From NCBI GenBank assembly GCA_903902855.1, contig CAIUWK010000095.1, forward strand, positions 69,887-133,886: DNA of 64,000 bases. Reading direction: 5' to 3'. The notes under the pieces are model-generated. The model saw nothing but the letters and a program-made list of their open reading frames with translations, did no database searches and had not been told where the DNA came from. The stretch comes from an uncultured Geobacter sp. Its GTDB lineage: Bacteria; Desulfobacterota; Desulfuromonadia; Geobacterales; CAIOGM01. Positions within the stretch are counted from its first letter, which is position 1, and every line of letters begins with the position of its first letter. Positions 16,806 through 24,301 of this stretch are shown here, piece after piece. The translations under genes were made by a program, and so were the position numbers.

Positions 16806-17981
16806 ATGGAACTGAAGACGGCAGTACTCACCACCACATTTTTACTGGCACTTTCATCAGTCACGGTTTACGCAGAGGCGGAGAAAAGTGTGCCGAAGCC
16901 CGCAGCGCCTGTCGCCACTGCCACCGTCATGAGCACGCCCACCTCTGTGGGCTCTAAACCGACCGACGCCAAGAAATCCGGACCCAAACCGTCCAGCAGT
17001 TCCGATCCGACAATCGTTTCCGGTAAAGTAGTAGAAACCCTTGACGGCGGCAATTACTCCTACTTTTTAATGGAAAAAGACGGGAAGAAGGCATGGGTCG
17101 CGGTTCCCACGTACAAGGCAAAGGTTGGAGACGAGATCACCTTTCGTCCCGGCACCCAGATGGGAGAGTTCAGGAGCACTCTGCTCAAACGAACCTTCGA
17201 AGATATCGTTTTTTCAGCTGGCCCGGTCCTTCCTGAAGGTGCCACAGGGAGTGATGATTTTCTTATGAAACGGGCACACAGCACCCAACCCGCCGCCGGA
17301 GAGACATCGGCACCTGGTGCTGGGCCCAAAGTCAAGACCGCGACCAAACCGGAGTATCTCTCCGGCAAGGTGGTGGAAAAGATGGACGGTGGCGGCTACT
17401 CCTATTTTCTCCTGGAAAAAGATGGAAAGAAGACCTGGGTGGCGGCACCGCCGACAGAAGGCAAAGTCGGGGATATGATCTCCTTCCAGCCTGGCTTTGA
17501 AATGAAGGATTTCAAGAGCAGGATACTTAACCGAACATTTGACAGCATCATGTTCACCGATGGCCTCCCCGGTGATGCCAAGCAGAATACGGAACAAAAA
17601 AAGGTTCCGGCAGTGACGGGTAAACCGTTGGACAAGGCCGGCAACCCTCTAGACGTACAGGTCGCCAAGGCGACCGGCGCCAACGGTTATACCGTGGCCG
17701 AACTGTATGGAAAAAGCGGTGAGTTGAACGGCAAGGAAGTGGTGGTACAGGGTAAAGTTGTCAAGGTTTCCAAGCAGATCATGGGCAAAAACTGGGTTCA
17801 CCTCCAGGACGGAAGTGGTGACGCCGCAGCAGGCACCAATAATATGGTGACGACAACCCAAGACATTGCCGTCGTCGGGGAAGTTGTGACTGCCACAGGC
17901 AAGCTAGCCAAGGACAAGGATTTTGGTGGCGGATATCAGTATACCGTCATCATTGAAGAGACGAAGCTGGTCAAGAAGTAA
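16806..17981 (+). CDS. Secreted protein with three OB-fold-like domains, paralogue of the preceding gene
   Basis: The 391-residue product has a signal peptide ending near VYAEA. It carries two near-identical first-type modules (IVSGKVVETLDGGNYSYFLM at about 69 and YLSGKVVEKMDGGGYSYFLL at about 182) and one C-terminal module (NGYTVAELYGKSGELNGKEV; GKNWVHLQDGSG). The preceding gene has only one first-type module, so this copy arose by internal duplication. AAGGAG lies seven bases ahead of the ATG. It is probably periplasmic; the ligand is unknown. Confidence 0.72.
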   Translation: MELKTAVLTTTFLLALSSVTVYAEAEKSVPKPAAPVATATVMSTPTSVGSKPTDAKKSGPKPSSSSDPTIVSGKVVETLDGGNYSYFLMEKDGKKAWVAVPTYKAKVGDEITFRPGTQMGEFRSTLLKRTFEDIVFSAGPVLPEGATGSDDFLMKRAHSTQPAAGETSAPGAGPKVKTATKPEYLSGKVVEKMDGGGYSYFLLEKDGKKTWVAAPPTEGKVGDMISFQPGFEMKDFKSRILNRTFDSIMFTDGLPGDAKQNTEQKKVPAVTGKPLDKAGNPLDVQVAKATGANGYTVAELYGKSGELNGKEVVVQGKVVKVSKQIMGKNWVHLQDGSGDAAAGTNNMVTTTQDIAVVGEVVTATGKLAKDKDFGGGYQYTVIIEETKLVKK

Positions 17982-18102
17982 CCGTATAGGGTGACCGTGA
18001 TGATTCAGGCGGTTGGGAATAAACCACCTCTTGAGTTTTACAAAGAATTGAGGTATAAGAGCGACTCCTTCGGGAATATCAACAGAGGACACGTGCATTA
18101 CT

Positions 18103-18190
18103 GGAGAGGTGTCCGAGTGGTCGATGGTGCCTGACTCGAAATCAGGTGTACGGCAACGTACCTAGGGTTCGAATCCCTACCTCTCCGCCA
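18103..18190 (+). tRNA. tRNA-Ser (anticodon CGA)
   Basis: The 88-base type II tRNA has acceptor stem GGAGAGG/CCTCTCC, anticodon stem CCTGA/TCAGG around loop CTCGAAA (anticodon CGA), a long variable arm, T-loop GGTTCGAATCC and encoded CCA. From base 18134 to its end it coincides with the 58-bp repeat found again at 26408-26465, so its 3' part was supplied by the integrated island. Confidence 0.95.
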
Positions 18191-18191
18191 A
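18134..18191 (+). repeat. Left attachment repeat (attL), 58 bp
   Basis: Identical over 58 bases to 26408-26465; it begins in the anticodon stem of tRNA-Ser and runs one base past the CCA. On this side the tRNA gene is complete. Confidence 0.95.
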
Positions 18192-18198
18192 TAAAAAC

Positions 18199-18228
18199 AA
18201 AGGGTTAGCCGATAATGGCTAGCCCTTT
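18199..18228 (+). terminator. Terminator behind tRNA-Ser, supplied by the island
   Basis: AAAGGGTTAGCC and GGCTAGCCCTTT form a 12-bp stem with a 6-base loop and a following TTTGTTTG. It lies just inside the left attachment repeat, so it belongs to the island and replaces the original terminator, now at 26496-26525. Confidence 0.85.
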
Positions 18229-18259
18229 TGTTTGTTAATTCCAACCGTTTCCATAATCC

Positions 18260-18278
18260 ATGTAGCAGATATGTAGCA
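18260..18278 (+). repeat. Left integrase arm-type sites (two ATGTAGCA repeats)
   Basis: ATGTAGCA occurs at 18260-18267 and 18271-18278, 11 bases apart and 70 bases inside the left att repeat. The same octamer with the same spacing is found beside the integrase gene at the other end. These look like integrase or excisionase arm-binding sites. Confidence 0.65.
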
Positions 18279-19436
18279 ATCGAACCACGGAGTATCCCCG
18301 CTCTGCCGGTTCCCCTGGTGAAGATCGTTCCGTTAGTGCGTAACGCTGCCAAGGGTGACGGGGTGGCGGTGGCCGTGGTGATCCCCTCGAAGACTTTCGC
18401 CCAGGCGCTTCGTTGTGGGCTTCGTTGTGCTCTTCGTAAAGACACATTGCCCCCAGGCGGTGAACGTACCCATGGTGAGGCTCTGCACTGCCGGTCGTGG
18501 TCGGCGTCCTGGTAGTGGTCTCCTTGGCGTTCGGTCCCGGCTTGCGAATAATGGCGCATTTCGCCAGAAAACCTGAAACGAAGTAATGAGTTGCAAGAAT
18601 TTCCATGGAATAAAAGTTACCCCTGAAAACCAGAAAGCCGCGCGCATGCCAGAAGTGGATTCGTTACTGAGTAACGGTGTCGCTTGTCGTCCCTACGTTG
18701 ACGCACAATCCGCTTGAATCCGTTGGAAGGGTCAAGAGCATGCCGGTATTGCTGCCGGTGCAAGGTGGCCGCTCCGATCTTCCCTGAATGGTCCCGGCAT
18801 CCCCGGCAACGGTGCCAAGTTAACACCGTTGGCAATCGGTGACGGTATCGCCCCGCAACTCCCCCATTGCCTGAATGGTCCCGGCCCGTGTTAACTTCCG
18901 TGCAGTACTGGCCGATACAAGAACCGATACGAAGATTAATGGCGTAAGTGACCTGATTGTATGGGTAAATTGTGGAAAGCATTAGTTTGCCGATACGCTA
19001 AACGATACGCAAACAGGTACGAAGATAATACTCAAGCGTGTTAACATGCCGCGCCGGAATCCTCCCCAGGTATGCCGGATCTCCTCCCGGTCCTTTGCTG
19101 GCCCTTTTGCTGGCCCTTTTCAGTTTCTATTTCCTGGTAAGTATGCCAATTTATTGCACTTATTACACTAAATTTGCTGGCCGTTTTGATGGCCACATTA
19201 CCGGCTCCGGACTCTCCCAGGTGGAGCAGTCGGTGGAGCAGTCAACGTGCCGCTGGATCTTCCCGCCGACACCGCCACCGCGCCGCAACCTCCTAGGAGG
19301 AGCATCTCCGTGCCGATCTCTCCAGCCGTGTTAACTTCTGCTCTCCCGGTATCATAGCCGTTTGCAACCTCCCGGCCATACTTCCGCTCATAAAACCTTG
19401 TCAGCGGTCAACCTGCGCCCCTGAGCGCCAACAGGA

Positions 19437-19462
19437 AAAGCGCCCCTGACTGCGAGGCGCTT
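19437..19462 (-). terminator. Terminator-like hairpin after the small minus-strand ORF
   Basis: AAGCGCC and GGCGCTT flank a 12-base loop. In the minus direction the stem is followed by TTTTCC and lies 25 bases beyond the stop of the ORF at 19488. That pairing supports the ORF being a real transcription unit. Confidence 0.5.
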
Positions 19463-19487
19463 CTTTGTTTCCGGTGACGGTCGGCTG

Positions 19488-19643
19488 TTACGCGGTTTTG
19501 ATCTTTATCGCTCTGCGACACAACCGGGAAAGCGACTTGTCCAGACTGTTGATGCCCCGTGTTAACTCTTCGGTGCTGAAAGCATCGGCCCATACTGCTG
19601 CATCGTTCATCCCCTCGTACTCCGGCTTCCATGTGATTGTCAT
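19488..19643 (-). CDS. Small hypothetical protein, 51 residues
   Basis: The product begins MTITWKPEYEGMNDAAVWAD and ends in a basic segment SRLCRRAIKIKTA. GGAGG lies eight bases before the ATG at 19643, and a terminator-like hairpin follows the stop. No family was recognised. It is the only gene-like reading in the repeat field, and one GTGTTAAC motif (19559-19566) lies inside it. Confidence 0.45.
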   Translation of the reverse strand: MTITWKPEYEGMNDAAVWADAFSTEELTRGINSLDKSLSRLCRRAIKIKTA

Positions 19644-20646
19644 TTTCCCTGCCTCCGCTGTGTGATTGGCCTTGCTGATAGGAACAATACCGGAGTTGGA
19701 AAACAGGGTCAATCTATTTTACGCAGCAAAAACAGCTACTTGAACATCATGAATGTTTCGCCGTGACACCCTTGATGCAACTCAACACCCTTGATGCCAT
19801 AGTCGACGTGTTAGCACGGTCAGCAGGCGGTGACACCATTCGACCATAACACCCATGGTGCCATACGGTGAGAATAAAATAATCATCTGAATGTTAACAC
19901 GCCACCTTTCCCCATCGGTCAAAGAGCGGTCAAGGGGCTATTCCCCCAGGTAAAGCCGGAAGCCGTGTTAACTTCCCCCTGCTGATCGTCACCGGATCTG
20001 ATCCCGATACCGGAAAGGGAACCGTAACATCTCCACCCGTGTTAACAGCATCCTGTTGCTCCCGATCTACCCGCCGTGGTCGTGACCTGAGCGGGACAAC
20101 TCCCCCAGAGGATCGACACCATCACCGCGCCGGACTCCCCCAGGTACACCGCAACCGTGCCGCTGATCTTCATGCCGACAAGACCGGTCTGAGCTGGAGA
20201 AAGTTAACACGGTTGGCGAGGATTCGCACGAGTCAGGCAACGGGGAGGAAGGAGCGGTGGGAAGTATCGCGTGTTAACTTCTTCCTCCCCAGCTCCAGGA
20301 CCGTGTTAACATTCTCCCCCCCCCACCCCGTACCCCCGGCCCCCATCCAGCGCACCCGGCAGCGCGTGTGCAATACCTCCCCCCCCTTCGGCATGACCTC
20401 CTAGTTTTCTGAAAAGGCTTTTCTGCTCATGAATTGCCACGCTCACATAACCCATGCCCCATGATTTCAGAGCCATGAGCGCCCCGTCAGCGCGTTTTCA
20501 GGCTCAAGGGTATACCGTGGTAAGGGTTCAAGCTGTTTGCACCCTGAATCGCGCTATCAGGGAGTACCCCCCCCCGGTACCCGGCACCCGGATAAGCCCC
20601 CCCCATCTTCAAAAAGTACCTCCCTGAAATTTTTGGAGCGGCTACA

Positions 20647-20663
20647 TTTCTAAATATTAGAAA
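20647..20663. promoter_or_regulatory. Inverted repeat upstream of the cargo block, possible operator
   Basis: TTTCTAA and TTAGAAA are separated by ATA, 74 bases before the start of the gene at 20737. It marks the transition from GC-rich to AT-rich sequence and may bind a regulator of the cargo genes. Confidence 0.4.
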
Positions 20664-20736
20664 TCTTGTTCTTCATCATTGCCGTGATATGGTGTGCCTG
20701 AAAGTTGTTTCAATCAAGAAAGACAGGAGTCGACAC

Positions 20737-21048
20737 ATGAGCCTTACCCCTGGTAATGTCCTGGATAAACTTTGTCGTGATTTCATGGAAACATACGAGA
20801 CTCCCCAGGCGCGATGGGACATGATGAGTTCCATGATTAACTACATGGCCGAATGGGACATAGGCATGAGTACACCTATCCCGGATACTGTGGCTAAGTT
20901 GTCCAATTGGTTCTCTGACACAGCGCACGATATGGGAAAACATGATCGTCTCTGGAATCGTCTGAAAAGTATCGCAGAGGAGGCAGAGACGGAAGATGAT
21001 CTTTGGGAAGAAAGTCTTGAGGAGTTGGCAATGAGTCTTGAGGATTGA
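20737..21048 (+). CDS. Acidic helical hypothetical protein, island cargo
   Basis: The 103-residue product starts MSLTPGNVLDKLCRDFME. It is Met/Trp/Glu-rich with an acidic C-terminus (EEAETEDDLWEESLEELAMS) and no signal or membrane segment. AGGAG seven bases ahead decides the ATG at 20737 over one 16 codons earlier. No family was recognised. It is the first gene of the AT-rich plus-strand block; an acidic DNA-mimic or immunity role is possible but unsupported. Confidence 0.65.
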   Translation: MSLTPGNVLDKLCRDFMETYETPQARWDMMSSMINYMAEWDIGMSTPIPDTVAKLSNWFSDTAHDMGKHDRLWNRLKSIAEEAETEDDLWEESLEELAMSLED

Positions 21049-21083
21049 TCCCGATGAAAATGAACAAATAGGAGAATCTGAAC

Positions 21084-21305
21084 ATGGTAACAATAGTTAC
21101 ATCCAGACTTAATGTAAATCAATACAATATTATCACAACTGGAATCATCTTAATTTTTTTATTATGCTCTTGTGCTGCATGGAATTATTATAAAACAGAA
21201 CAGGTTTCAGATAAAAAAACAAATTATAATTATGATAATACTCAGACGGCCAGGCTTATTCGTGAAATTGGATATATCCAAGAGCTGGAATTACGACAAA
21301 ATTAA
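21084..21305 (+). CDS. Small membrane or lipoprotein-like protein, island cargo
   Basis: The 73-residue product has one hydrophobic segment (residues about 16-33, IITTGIILIFLLCSCAAW) followed by a polar Asn/Lys/Tyr-rich tail. LLCSC could be a lipobox, or the segment a simple anchor. AGGAG precedes the ATG by nine bases. The sequence is strongly AT-rich compared with the chromosome. Its stop overlaps the start of the next, interrupted reading (TAATG). Confidence 0.5.
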   Translation: MVTIVTSRLNVNQYNIITTGIILIFLLCSCAAWNYYKTEQVSDKKTNYNYDNTQTARLIREIGYIQELELRQN

Positions 21306-21547
21306 TGAAACACGACAAGAAGATTATGTGGTGAGTTAAAGTCCCAAGTACAAATAAATTTTATTCATGCTCTTGGGAGGGCGGATTTTCTGGATACAAA
21401 GAAAATGATGATGTTTGTATAATTAGAAGTCATAACGCAGAAGAGTCAGCCAATTATTACGGATATATAACAAGGCTTCACGGCGATCATAAAGGTGAAC
21501 TGACTTCTGTTTGGTCAGTGGATGTCGATGGATTAGTTGTTAACTAG
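21305..21547 (+). pseudogene. Small cargo reading interrupted by an in-frame TGA
   Basis: From the ATG at 21305, which overlaps the preceding stop, the frame reads MKHDKKIMW, then TGA at 21332-21334. It then stays open for 70 codons to TAG at 21545 (containing SCSWEGGFSGYKENDD and YYGYITRLHGDHKGELTS). The composition after the stop is protein-like. It is probably a nonsense-mutated gene; a sequencing error or readthrough cannot be excluded. No family was recognised. Confidence 0.45.
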
Positions 21548-21651
21548 ATACAAACTTTACTTTATTGTGAAGTAAATAAGCAATATTAGAGACTTATACG
21601 CTATCTTTATGTGTTTTTTTATAAATATACTTGATGTAATAGGGACATAAC

Positions 21652-22515
21652 ATGGCATATTTCGAGGTGGATGGTGCTAGCCAGAAAACTGGAAAACCTA
21701 TTAAAACTAAGGTTGTTGAGTCAATGGATGAGTCCAGAGCACGAGCATATGCTGAGTCAAGAGGAATGACTGTAATATCAGTCACACGTACACCAGAACT
21801 CCCCCCATCAGAAAAGCAAATAGCTTATGCAAAAGATCTTGGCATCTCCGTACCACGTGATGCCAACTTAAAAGAAGTTCGGGATCTTATCAGCAATGCG
21901 GTAGATGATGATGAGCCAGCTGATGAGGAGCTTATGGCACTCGCCGACAAGCTTGATATCGTGTTCACAAAATACTCAGGGGTAAAACTGCTTCACGCGC
22001 AAATCTGGCGAGAATTGTCCCATAGTGCTAAGACGAAGGCCGCATGGTTCACTTATTGTCTCTATCGGGACCTGTTGCCGAAGCGATCAGTTCCGGTTGC
22101 AACAAGTTACGAACATCCAATCATGCAGGCAATTTCGGAGAAAGCTCTACAAGATCCTTCACTGGCGGAGTCTATCGACCGTTACGAAGGTGAAAATCTT
22201 TCGTTTTTCGGACAAAGAACATCAAAGAATGGAAAGCTTCAAGCTGGCGGCAGTATCCGAACAAAAGCTTACAAAACTGTGTCTAATTTTCTAAGAGCCG
22301 ACCCTATGTTAGGCTTATCAGCGGCATCTGAACGCCAACAATCCTCGACACTGCAATCTACGACAATGCAATTCTCTGGACCAACTAGGTCATCTTGTAA
22401 GGTTGCATCAAAAAGTGCAGGTAATGGATGCTTACTTACAATTATCTCGATGGTTACAGTTGGATCTTTCTCACTTGCAGTAGGCATCCGGTCTATAATC
22501 TATCTGTTGAGATGA
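21652..22515 (+). CDS. Hypothetical cargo protein with SAP-like linker motif and C-terminal membrane segment
   Basis: The 287-residue product starts with a small beta/alpha module (MAYFEVDGASQKTGKPIKTK, then ESRGMTVISV). A motif of the type often seen as xPxxxQxxYAxxLGI follows (LPPSEKQIAYAKDLGISVP), with a short helical SAP-like stretch to about residue 85. The middle is undefined, and the C-terminus has a hydrophobic segment (LLTIISMVTVGSFSLAVGI). The next gene starts within its stop codon (ATGA). The two form a probable operon. Function unknown. Confidence 0.6.
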   Translation: MAYFEVDGASQKTGKPIKTKVVESMDESRARAYAESRGMTVISVTRTPELPPSEKQIAYAKDLGISVPRDANLKEVRDLISNAVDDDEPADEELMALADKLDIVFTKYSGVKLLHAQIWRELSHSAKTKAAWFTYCLYRDLLPKRSVPVATSYEHPIMQAISEKALQDPSLAESIDRYEGENLSFFGQRTSKNGKLQAGGSIRTKAYKTVSNFLRADPMLGLSAASERQQSSTLQSTTMQFSGPTRSSCKVASKSAGNGCLLTIISMVTVGSFSLAVGIRSIIYLLR

Positions 22516-22841
22516 ATCAGTGTTGTGGAGATACTATTGGAGTTTCCCACCGTAGCGGAGATAGCGAGTCCTGCGAAATTAGGTGTATTGATTTCTCGAT
22601 TACCGAAAGCAGTTTTTCAATCAGTAGCGGCGGGAGTGTTTACAGTAAGAATGTCGGAAGTGATAGCTATTCAGAAGCGGGATGGTCGTTTGAGCTTGGT
22701 TGCGAATCGGAATATCAGGAATGGGACAGCAGTCTTGATAATATCCCCTCTTTGGTAGAAGAGCTTCTCAATCTCGGAGCAGTCATATCAGTAGGGGACG
22801 AAAGCGAGATTGAGTTTGAAGATGATGAGGGGCACCCTTAA
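22512..22841 (+). CDS. Acidic hypothetical protein coupled to the preceding cargo gene
   Basis: The 109-residue product (MNQCCGDTIGVSHRSGDSES..., ending in DESEIEFEDDEGHP) is Ser/Glu-rich and acidic. It has a beta-rich centre and a helix near DNIPSLVEELLNLG. The ATG overlaps the stop of the upstream gene by four bases, a coupling typical of functional pairs. No family was recognised; the pairing of a membrane-segment protein with a small acidic protein recalls toxin-immunity pairs, as a speculation only. Confidence 0.55.
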   Translation: MNQCCGDTIGVSHRSGDSESCEIRCIDFSITESSFSISSGGSVYSKNVGSDSYSEAGWSFELGCESEYQEWDSSLDNIPSLVEELLNLGAVISVGDESEIEFEDDEGHP

Positions 22842-22852
22842 GAGGATGCCCC
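22829..22852. terminator. Hairpin between convergent cargo and PC4-like genes
   Basis: GGGGCA and TGCCCC form the stem, with the TAA of the acidic protein gene in the loop. C-run and GTTTGTT follow. It is a weak terminator at a convergent junction. Confidence 0.45.
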
Positions 22853-22882
22853 CCCCGTTTGTTCCAATCTGGCCAGACATGC

Positions 22883-23122
22883 CTACTCCCTGGTGGTGGC
22901 CCGTATTTGCTGAATCGCTTTGTTGATCTCCGGTACCACCTGCTCCCAAAGCTCAGGGAGAAAGCAGCACCCCTTCCTGGTTGCGTGCAGTTCGCCCAGC
23001 TTGTCCTTGAAGTAGGTTCTCACGTCAACAAGGTTGTACCCCTTGAAAGTGGAGTGACTGACAATCAGGAGTTCCCCACTGTTTTTCTCAATCGTGAAAA
23101 GTGCTTTATTACTGTCTTCCAT
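22883..23122 (-). CDS. PC4/p15-type single-strand DNA-binding protein
   Basis: The 79-residue product matches bacterial PC4-like (YdbC-type) proteins: VSHSTFKGYNLVDVRTYFKD is the beta-sheet signature, followed by GELHATRKGC and a helix PELWEQVVPEINKAI. PC4 folds bind single-stranded DNA and melt duplexes. AAAGG lies 11 bases ahead of the start. It follows the DUF1376 gene on the minus strand of the island. A role in island replication or transcription is inferred from this company. Confidence 0.72.
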   Translation of the reverse strand: MEDSNKALFTIEKNSGELLIVSHSTFKGYNLVDVRTYFKDKLGELHATRKGCCFLPELWEQVVPEINKAIQQIRATTRE

Positions 23123-23359
23123 ATAGAATCTATCCTTTGGCCTTAAATATAAGACCCGTTAATGGTTGGGGAGGAGAGAGAAACCGTATTGTTCCTCGGT
23201 GCGCTGGAATTCTGGAAACGGTGATTATGCAATCTGTCACCATCCCCCTTTACTATAAATAATATTCACCCTCCACACCAAAAAGTTTATAGTTGGAGTA
23301 TTTACAGCATCCTCATCTCCCCTTACCTCCTCTCCTCTAACCTAACCTAACCTTATGCT

Positions 23360-23752
23360 TCAAGTGCACTCCAGGTCCACTGCAAGCTCACTTGATTTCG
23401 CGGCGTTCCCTCGGCGTTTGTCGGCGCTTGATTTGCCTCCCTTGCTGGAGTTTGCGAGTTTTTGGAGTGCTTTCGAATACTCTGTTGTAAGTCTTGGACT
23501 GATTAGGAAATCTCCGTTGTCATGAAGTAAACCGGATTCGATGCATGTCTCTCGCAGTGCCACCCACTTTTCAAGCGGAAGGCGCATCATCCGGGCAATT
23601 TGTTTGTCATCATTATTCGGGAGAAGCATGTCCCGTTCCCACATCCGAAGAAGGAGCAAGACCCATAGACCGCACTGCTCTGCGGATAGTTCCTGCACCC
23701 TGTAATCAGCAAAAAAATCTTGTGTGTAGAATGGGAAATAAGGTGCGCTCAT
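23360..23752 (-). CDS. DUF1376 (YdaU-type) phage replication-associated protein
   Basis: The 130-residue product has the DUF1376 signature: YFPFYTQDFFADYRVQELSA, then GLWVLLLLRMWERDMLLPNN and DDKQIARMMRLPLEKW. The tail is Lys/Ser-rich (SSKGGKSSADKRRGNAAKS). In phages these proteins usually sit in replication modules beside helicase loaders. It is short for the family, as the C-terminal domain is missing. Its ATG overlaps the preceding stop (ATGA), so it is coupled to the upstream small gene. Confidence 0.75.
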   Translation of the reverse strand: MSAPYFPFYTQDFFADYRVQELSAEQCGLWVLLLLRMWERDMLLPNNDDKQIARMMRLPLEKWVALRETCIESGLLHDNGDFLISPRLTTEYSKALQKLANSSKGGKSSADKRRGNAAKSSELAVDLECT

Positions 23753-23946
23753 AATTTCCCCCCTTCCGCTTCATTCTGGCCGGCCAGAGGGCGAAGAGTG
23801 TATTTTCCGCGCTCTGCGTCATAGGTCTCGGCCAGGAGTCGCTTGATATGGCCGTGAGCTGGTGGCGCCGGGTTGCAACTGCGAGGCGTCAAAGGTGCTG
23901 TTTCATCCCCCGTATCCAATGTTAACTTTTGAGTTGTCGGTGTCAT
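23749..23946 (-). CDS. Small hypothetical protein of the island operon, 65 residues
   Basis: The product begins MTPTTQKLTLDTGDETAPLT and includes HGHIKRLLAETYDAERGKY. Its ATG overlaps the TGA of the 47-codon reading upstream, and its own stop overlaps the DUF1376 start. This chain of 4-base overlaps is the main evidence. A GTG nine bases upstream is an alternative start. No family recognised. Confidence 0.5.
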   Translation of the reverse strand: MTPTTQKLTLDTGDETAPLTPRSCNPAPPAHGHIKRLLAETYDAERGKYTLRPLAGQNEAEGGKL

Positions 23947-24086
23947 CGCCTGCACCCCCAGAACCGGCGATGGGAAACCGGCTTGACCTTAGGGGCAGTT
24001 GTAATGTACGTTCTCATTGCCTGCAACAGAGTAGCTTTTCGGCCCGCTTCCGTCACCACGGTTGTGGGCTGTGTTGTATCAGTCAT
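23943..24086 (-). CDS. 47-residue hypothetical protein of the island operon
   Basis: The reading starts at ATG 24086 (MTDTTQPTTVVTEAGRKATL) and ends RRFWGCRR; TGA overlaps the next ATG (ATGA). It begins 14 bases after the AlpA-like gene and has a G-rich stretch with AGGGAC ahead. Short and without homologue known to me, but its exact coupling on both sides supports it. Confidence 0.45.
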   Translation of the reverse strand: MTDTTQPTTVVTEAGRKATLLQAMRTYITTAPKVKPVSHRRFWGCRR

Positions 24087-24100
24087 GTCCCTACCCCCCC

Positions 24101-24301
24101 TTATGCCGCCGCCTGCGTCATCCCGTTCATCCAGCAGTTGAAATCAGACTCCTTAATCCGCACATTCCGCCCGATCTTATGGAGTGGAGGCAGTGAGGCC
24201 GCTTTACGACCATGACGGGCAAGACTTGCGTTGGTGATAAAGTAAGACATACTGAATTTGCTTCGTGCCGCTGCTTCTCTAATGGTCAGCCATGTTTCCA
24301 C
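24101..24301 (-). CDS. AlpA-like helix-turn-helix regulator or excisionase
   Basis: The 66-residue product (VETWLTIREAAARSKFSMSY..., HKIGRNVRIKESDFNCWM) has the winged-HTH pattern of AlpA/excisionase-type proteins: an N-terminal 'WLTIREAA' helix-turn-helix and an RNVRIKESDF wing. GTG at 24301 is chosen because AAGGAG stands seven bases ahead; a longer reading from 24346 lacks a site. It is encoded between the integrase and the DUF1376 operon, the usual place for a directionality factor. Confidence 0.72.
   Translation of the reverse strand: METWLTIREAAARSKFSMSYFITNASLARHGRKAASLPPLHKIGRNVRIKESDFNCWMNGMTQAAA

Larger units (their letters stand above)
18817..20312. repeat. Field of eleven GTGTTAAC motifs
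   Basis: GTTAAC hexamers begin at 18819, 18890, 19040, 19330, 19561, 19893, 19967, 20041, 20203, 20273 and 20305. All eleven extend to SGTGTTAAC and ten to CGTGTTAAC; those at 18819, 19893 and 20203 are inverted. A degenerate CGTGTTAGC starts at 19808. Spacings of 70-74 bases recur four times, three of them between an inverted and a direct copy. Outside the island GTTAAC is rare in this window and I saw no CGTGTTAAC. The arrangement suggests repeated protein-binding sites, for example for replication or regulation. Confidence 0.8.
18279..20646. other. Island region without recognisable genes except one small ORF
   Basis: Apart from the minus-strand small ORF at 19488-19643, no reading with start signal and protein-like composition was found. 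The stretch is dominated by CGTGTTAAC motifs. It also holds a 16-base direct repeat (CCTGAATGGTCCCGGC at 18783 and 18870), CCGATAC repeats near 18913, 18924 and 18990, and recurring CCCCAGGTA segments. C-runs of 7-9 bases occur near 20320, 20380, 20570 and 20600. Confidence 0.6.

Noticed and set aside
18817-20312. Integron attC array made of GTTAAC core sites
   Set aside because: attC cores need GTTRRRY and RYYYAAC; GTTAACT/TGTTAAC do not fit at all positions. No integron integrase is present, and the intervals lack cassette genes and the paired inner boxes.
18817-20312. CRISPR array
   Set aside because: The repeated unit is only 8-10 bases, occurs in both orientations and at irregular distances, and no cas gene is near.
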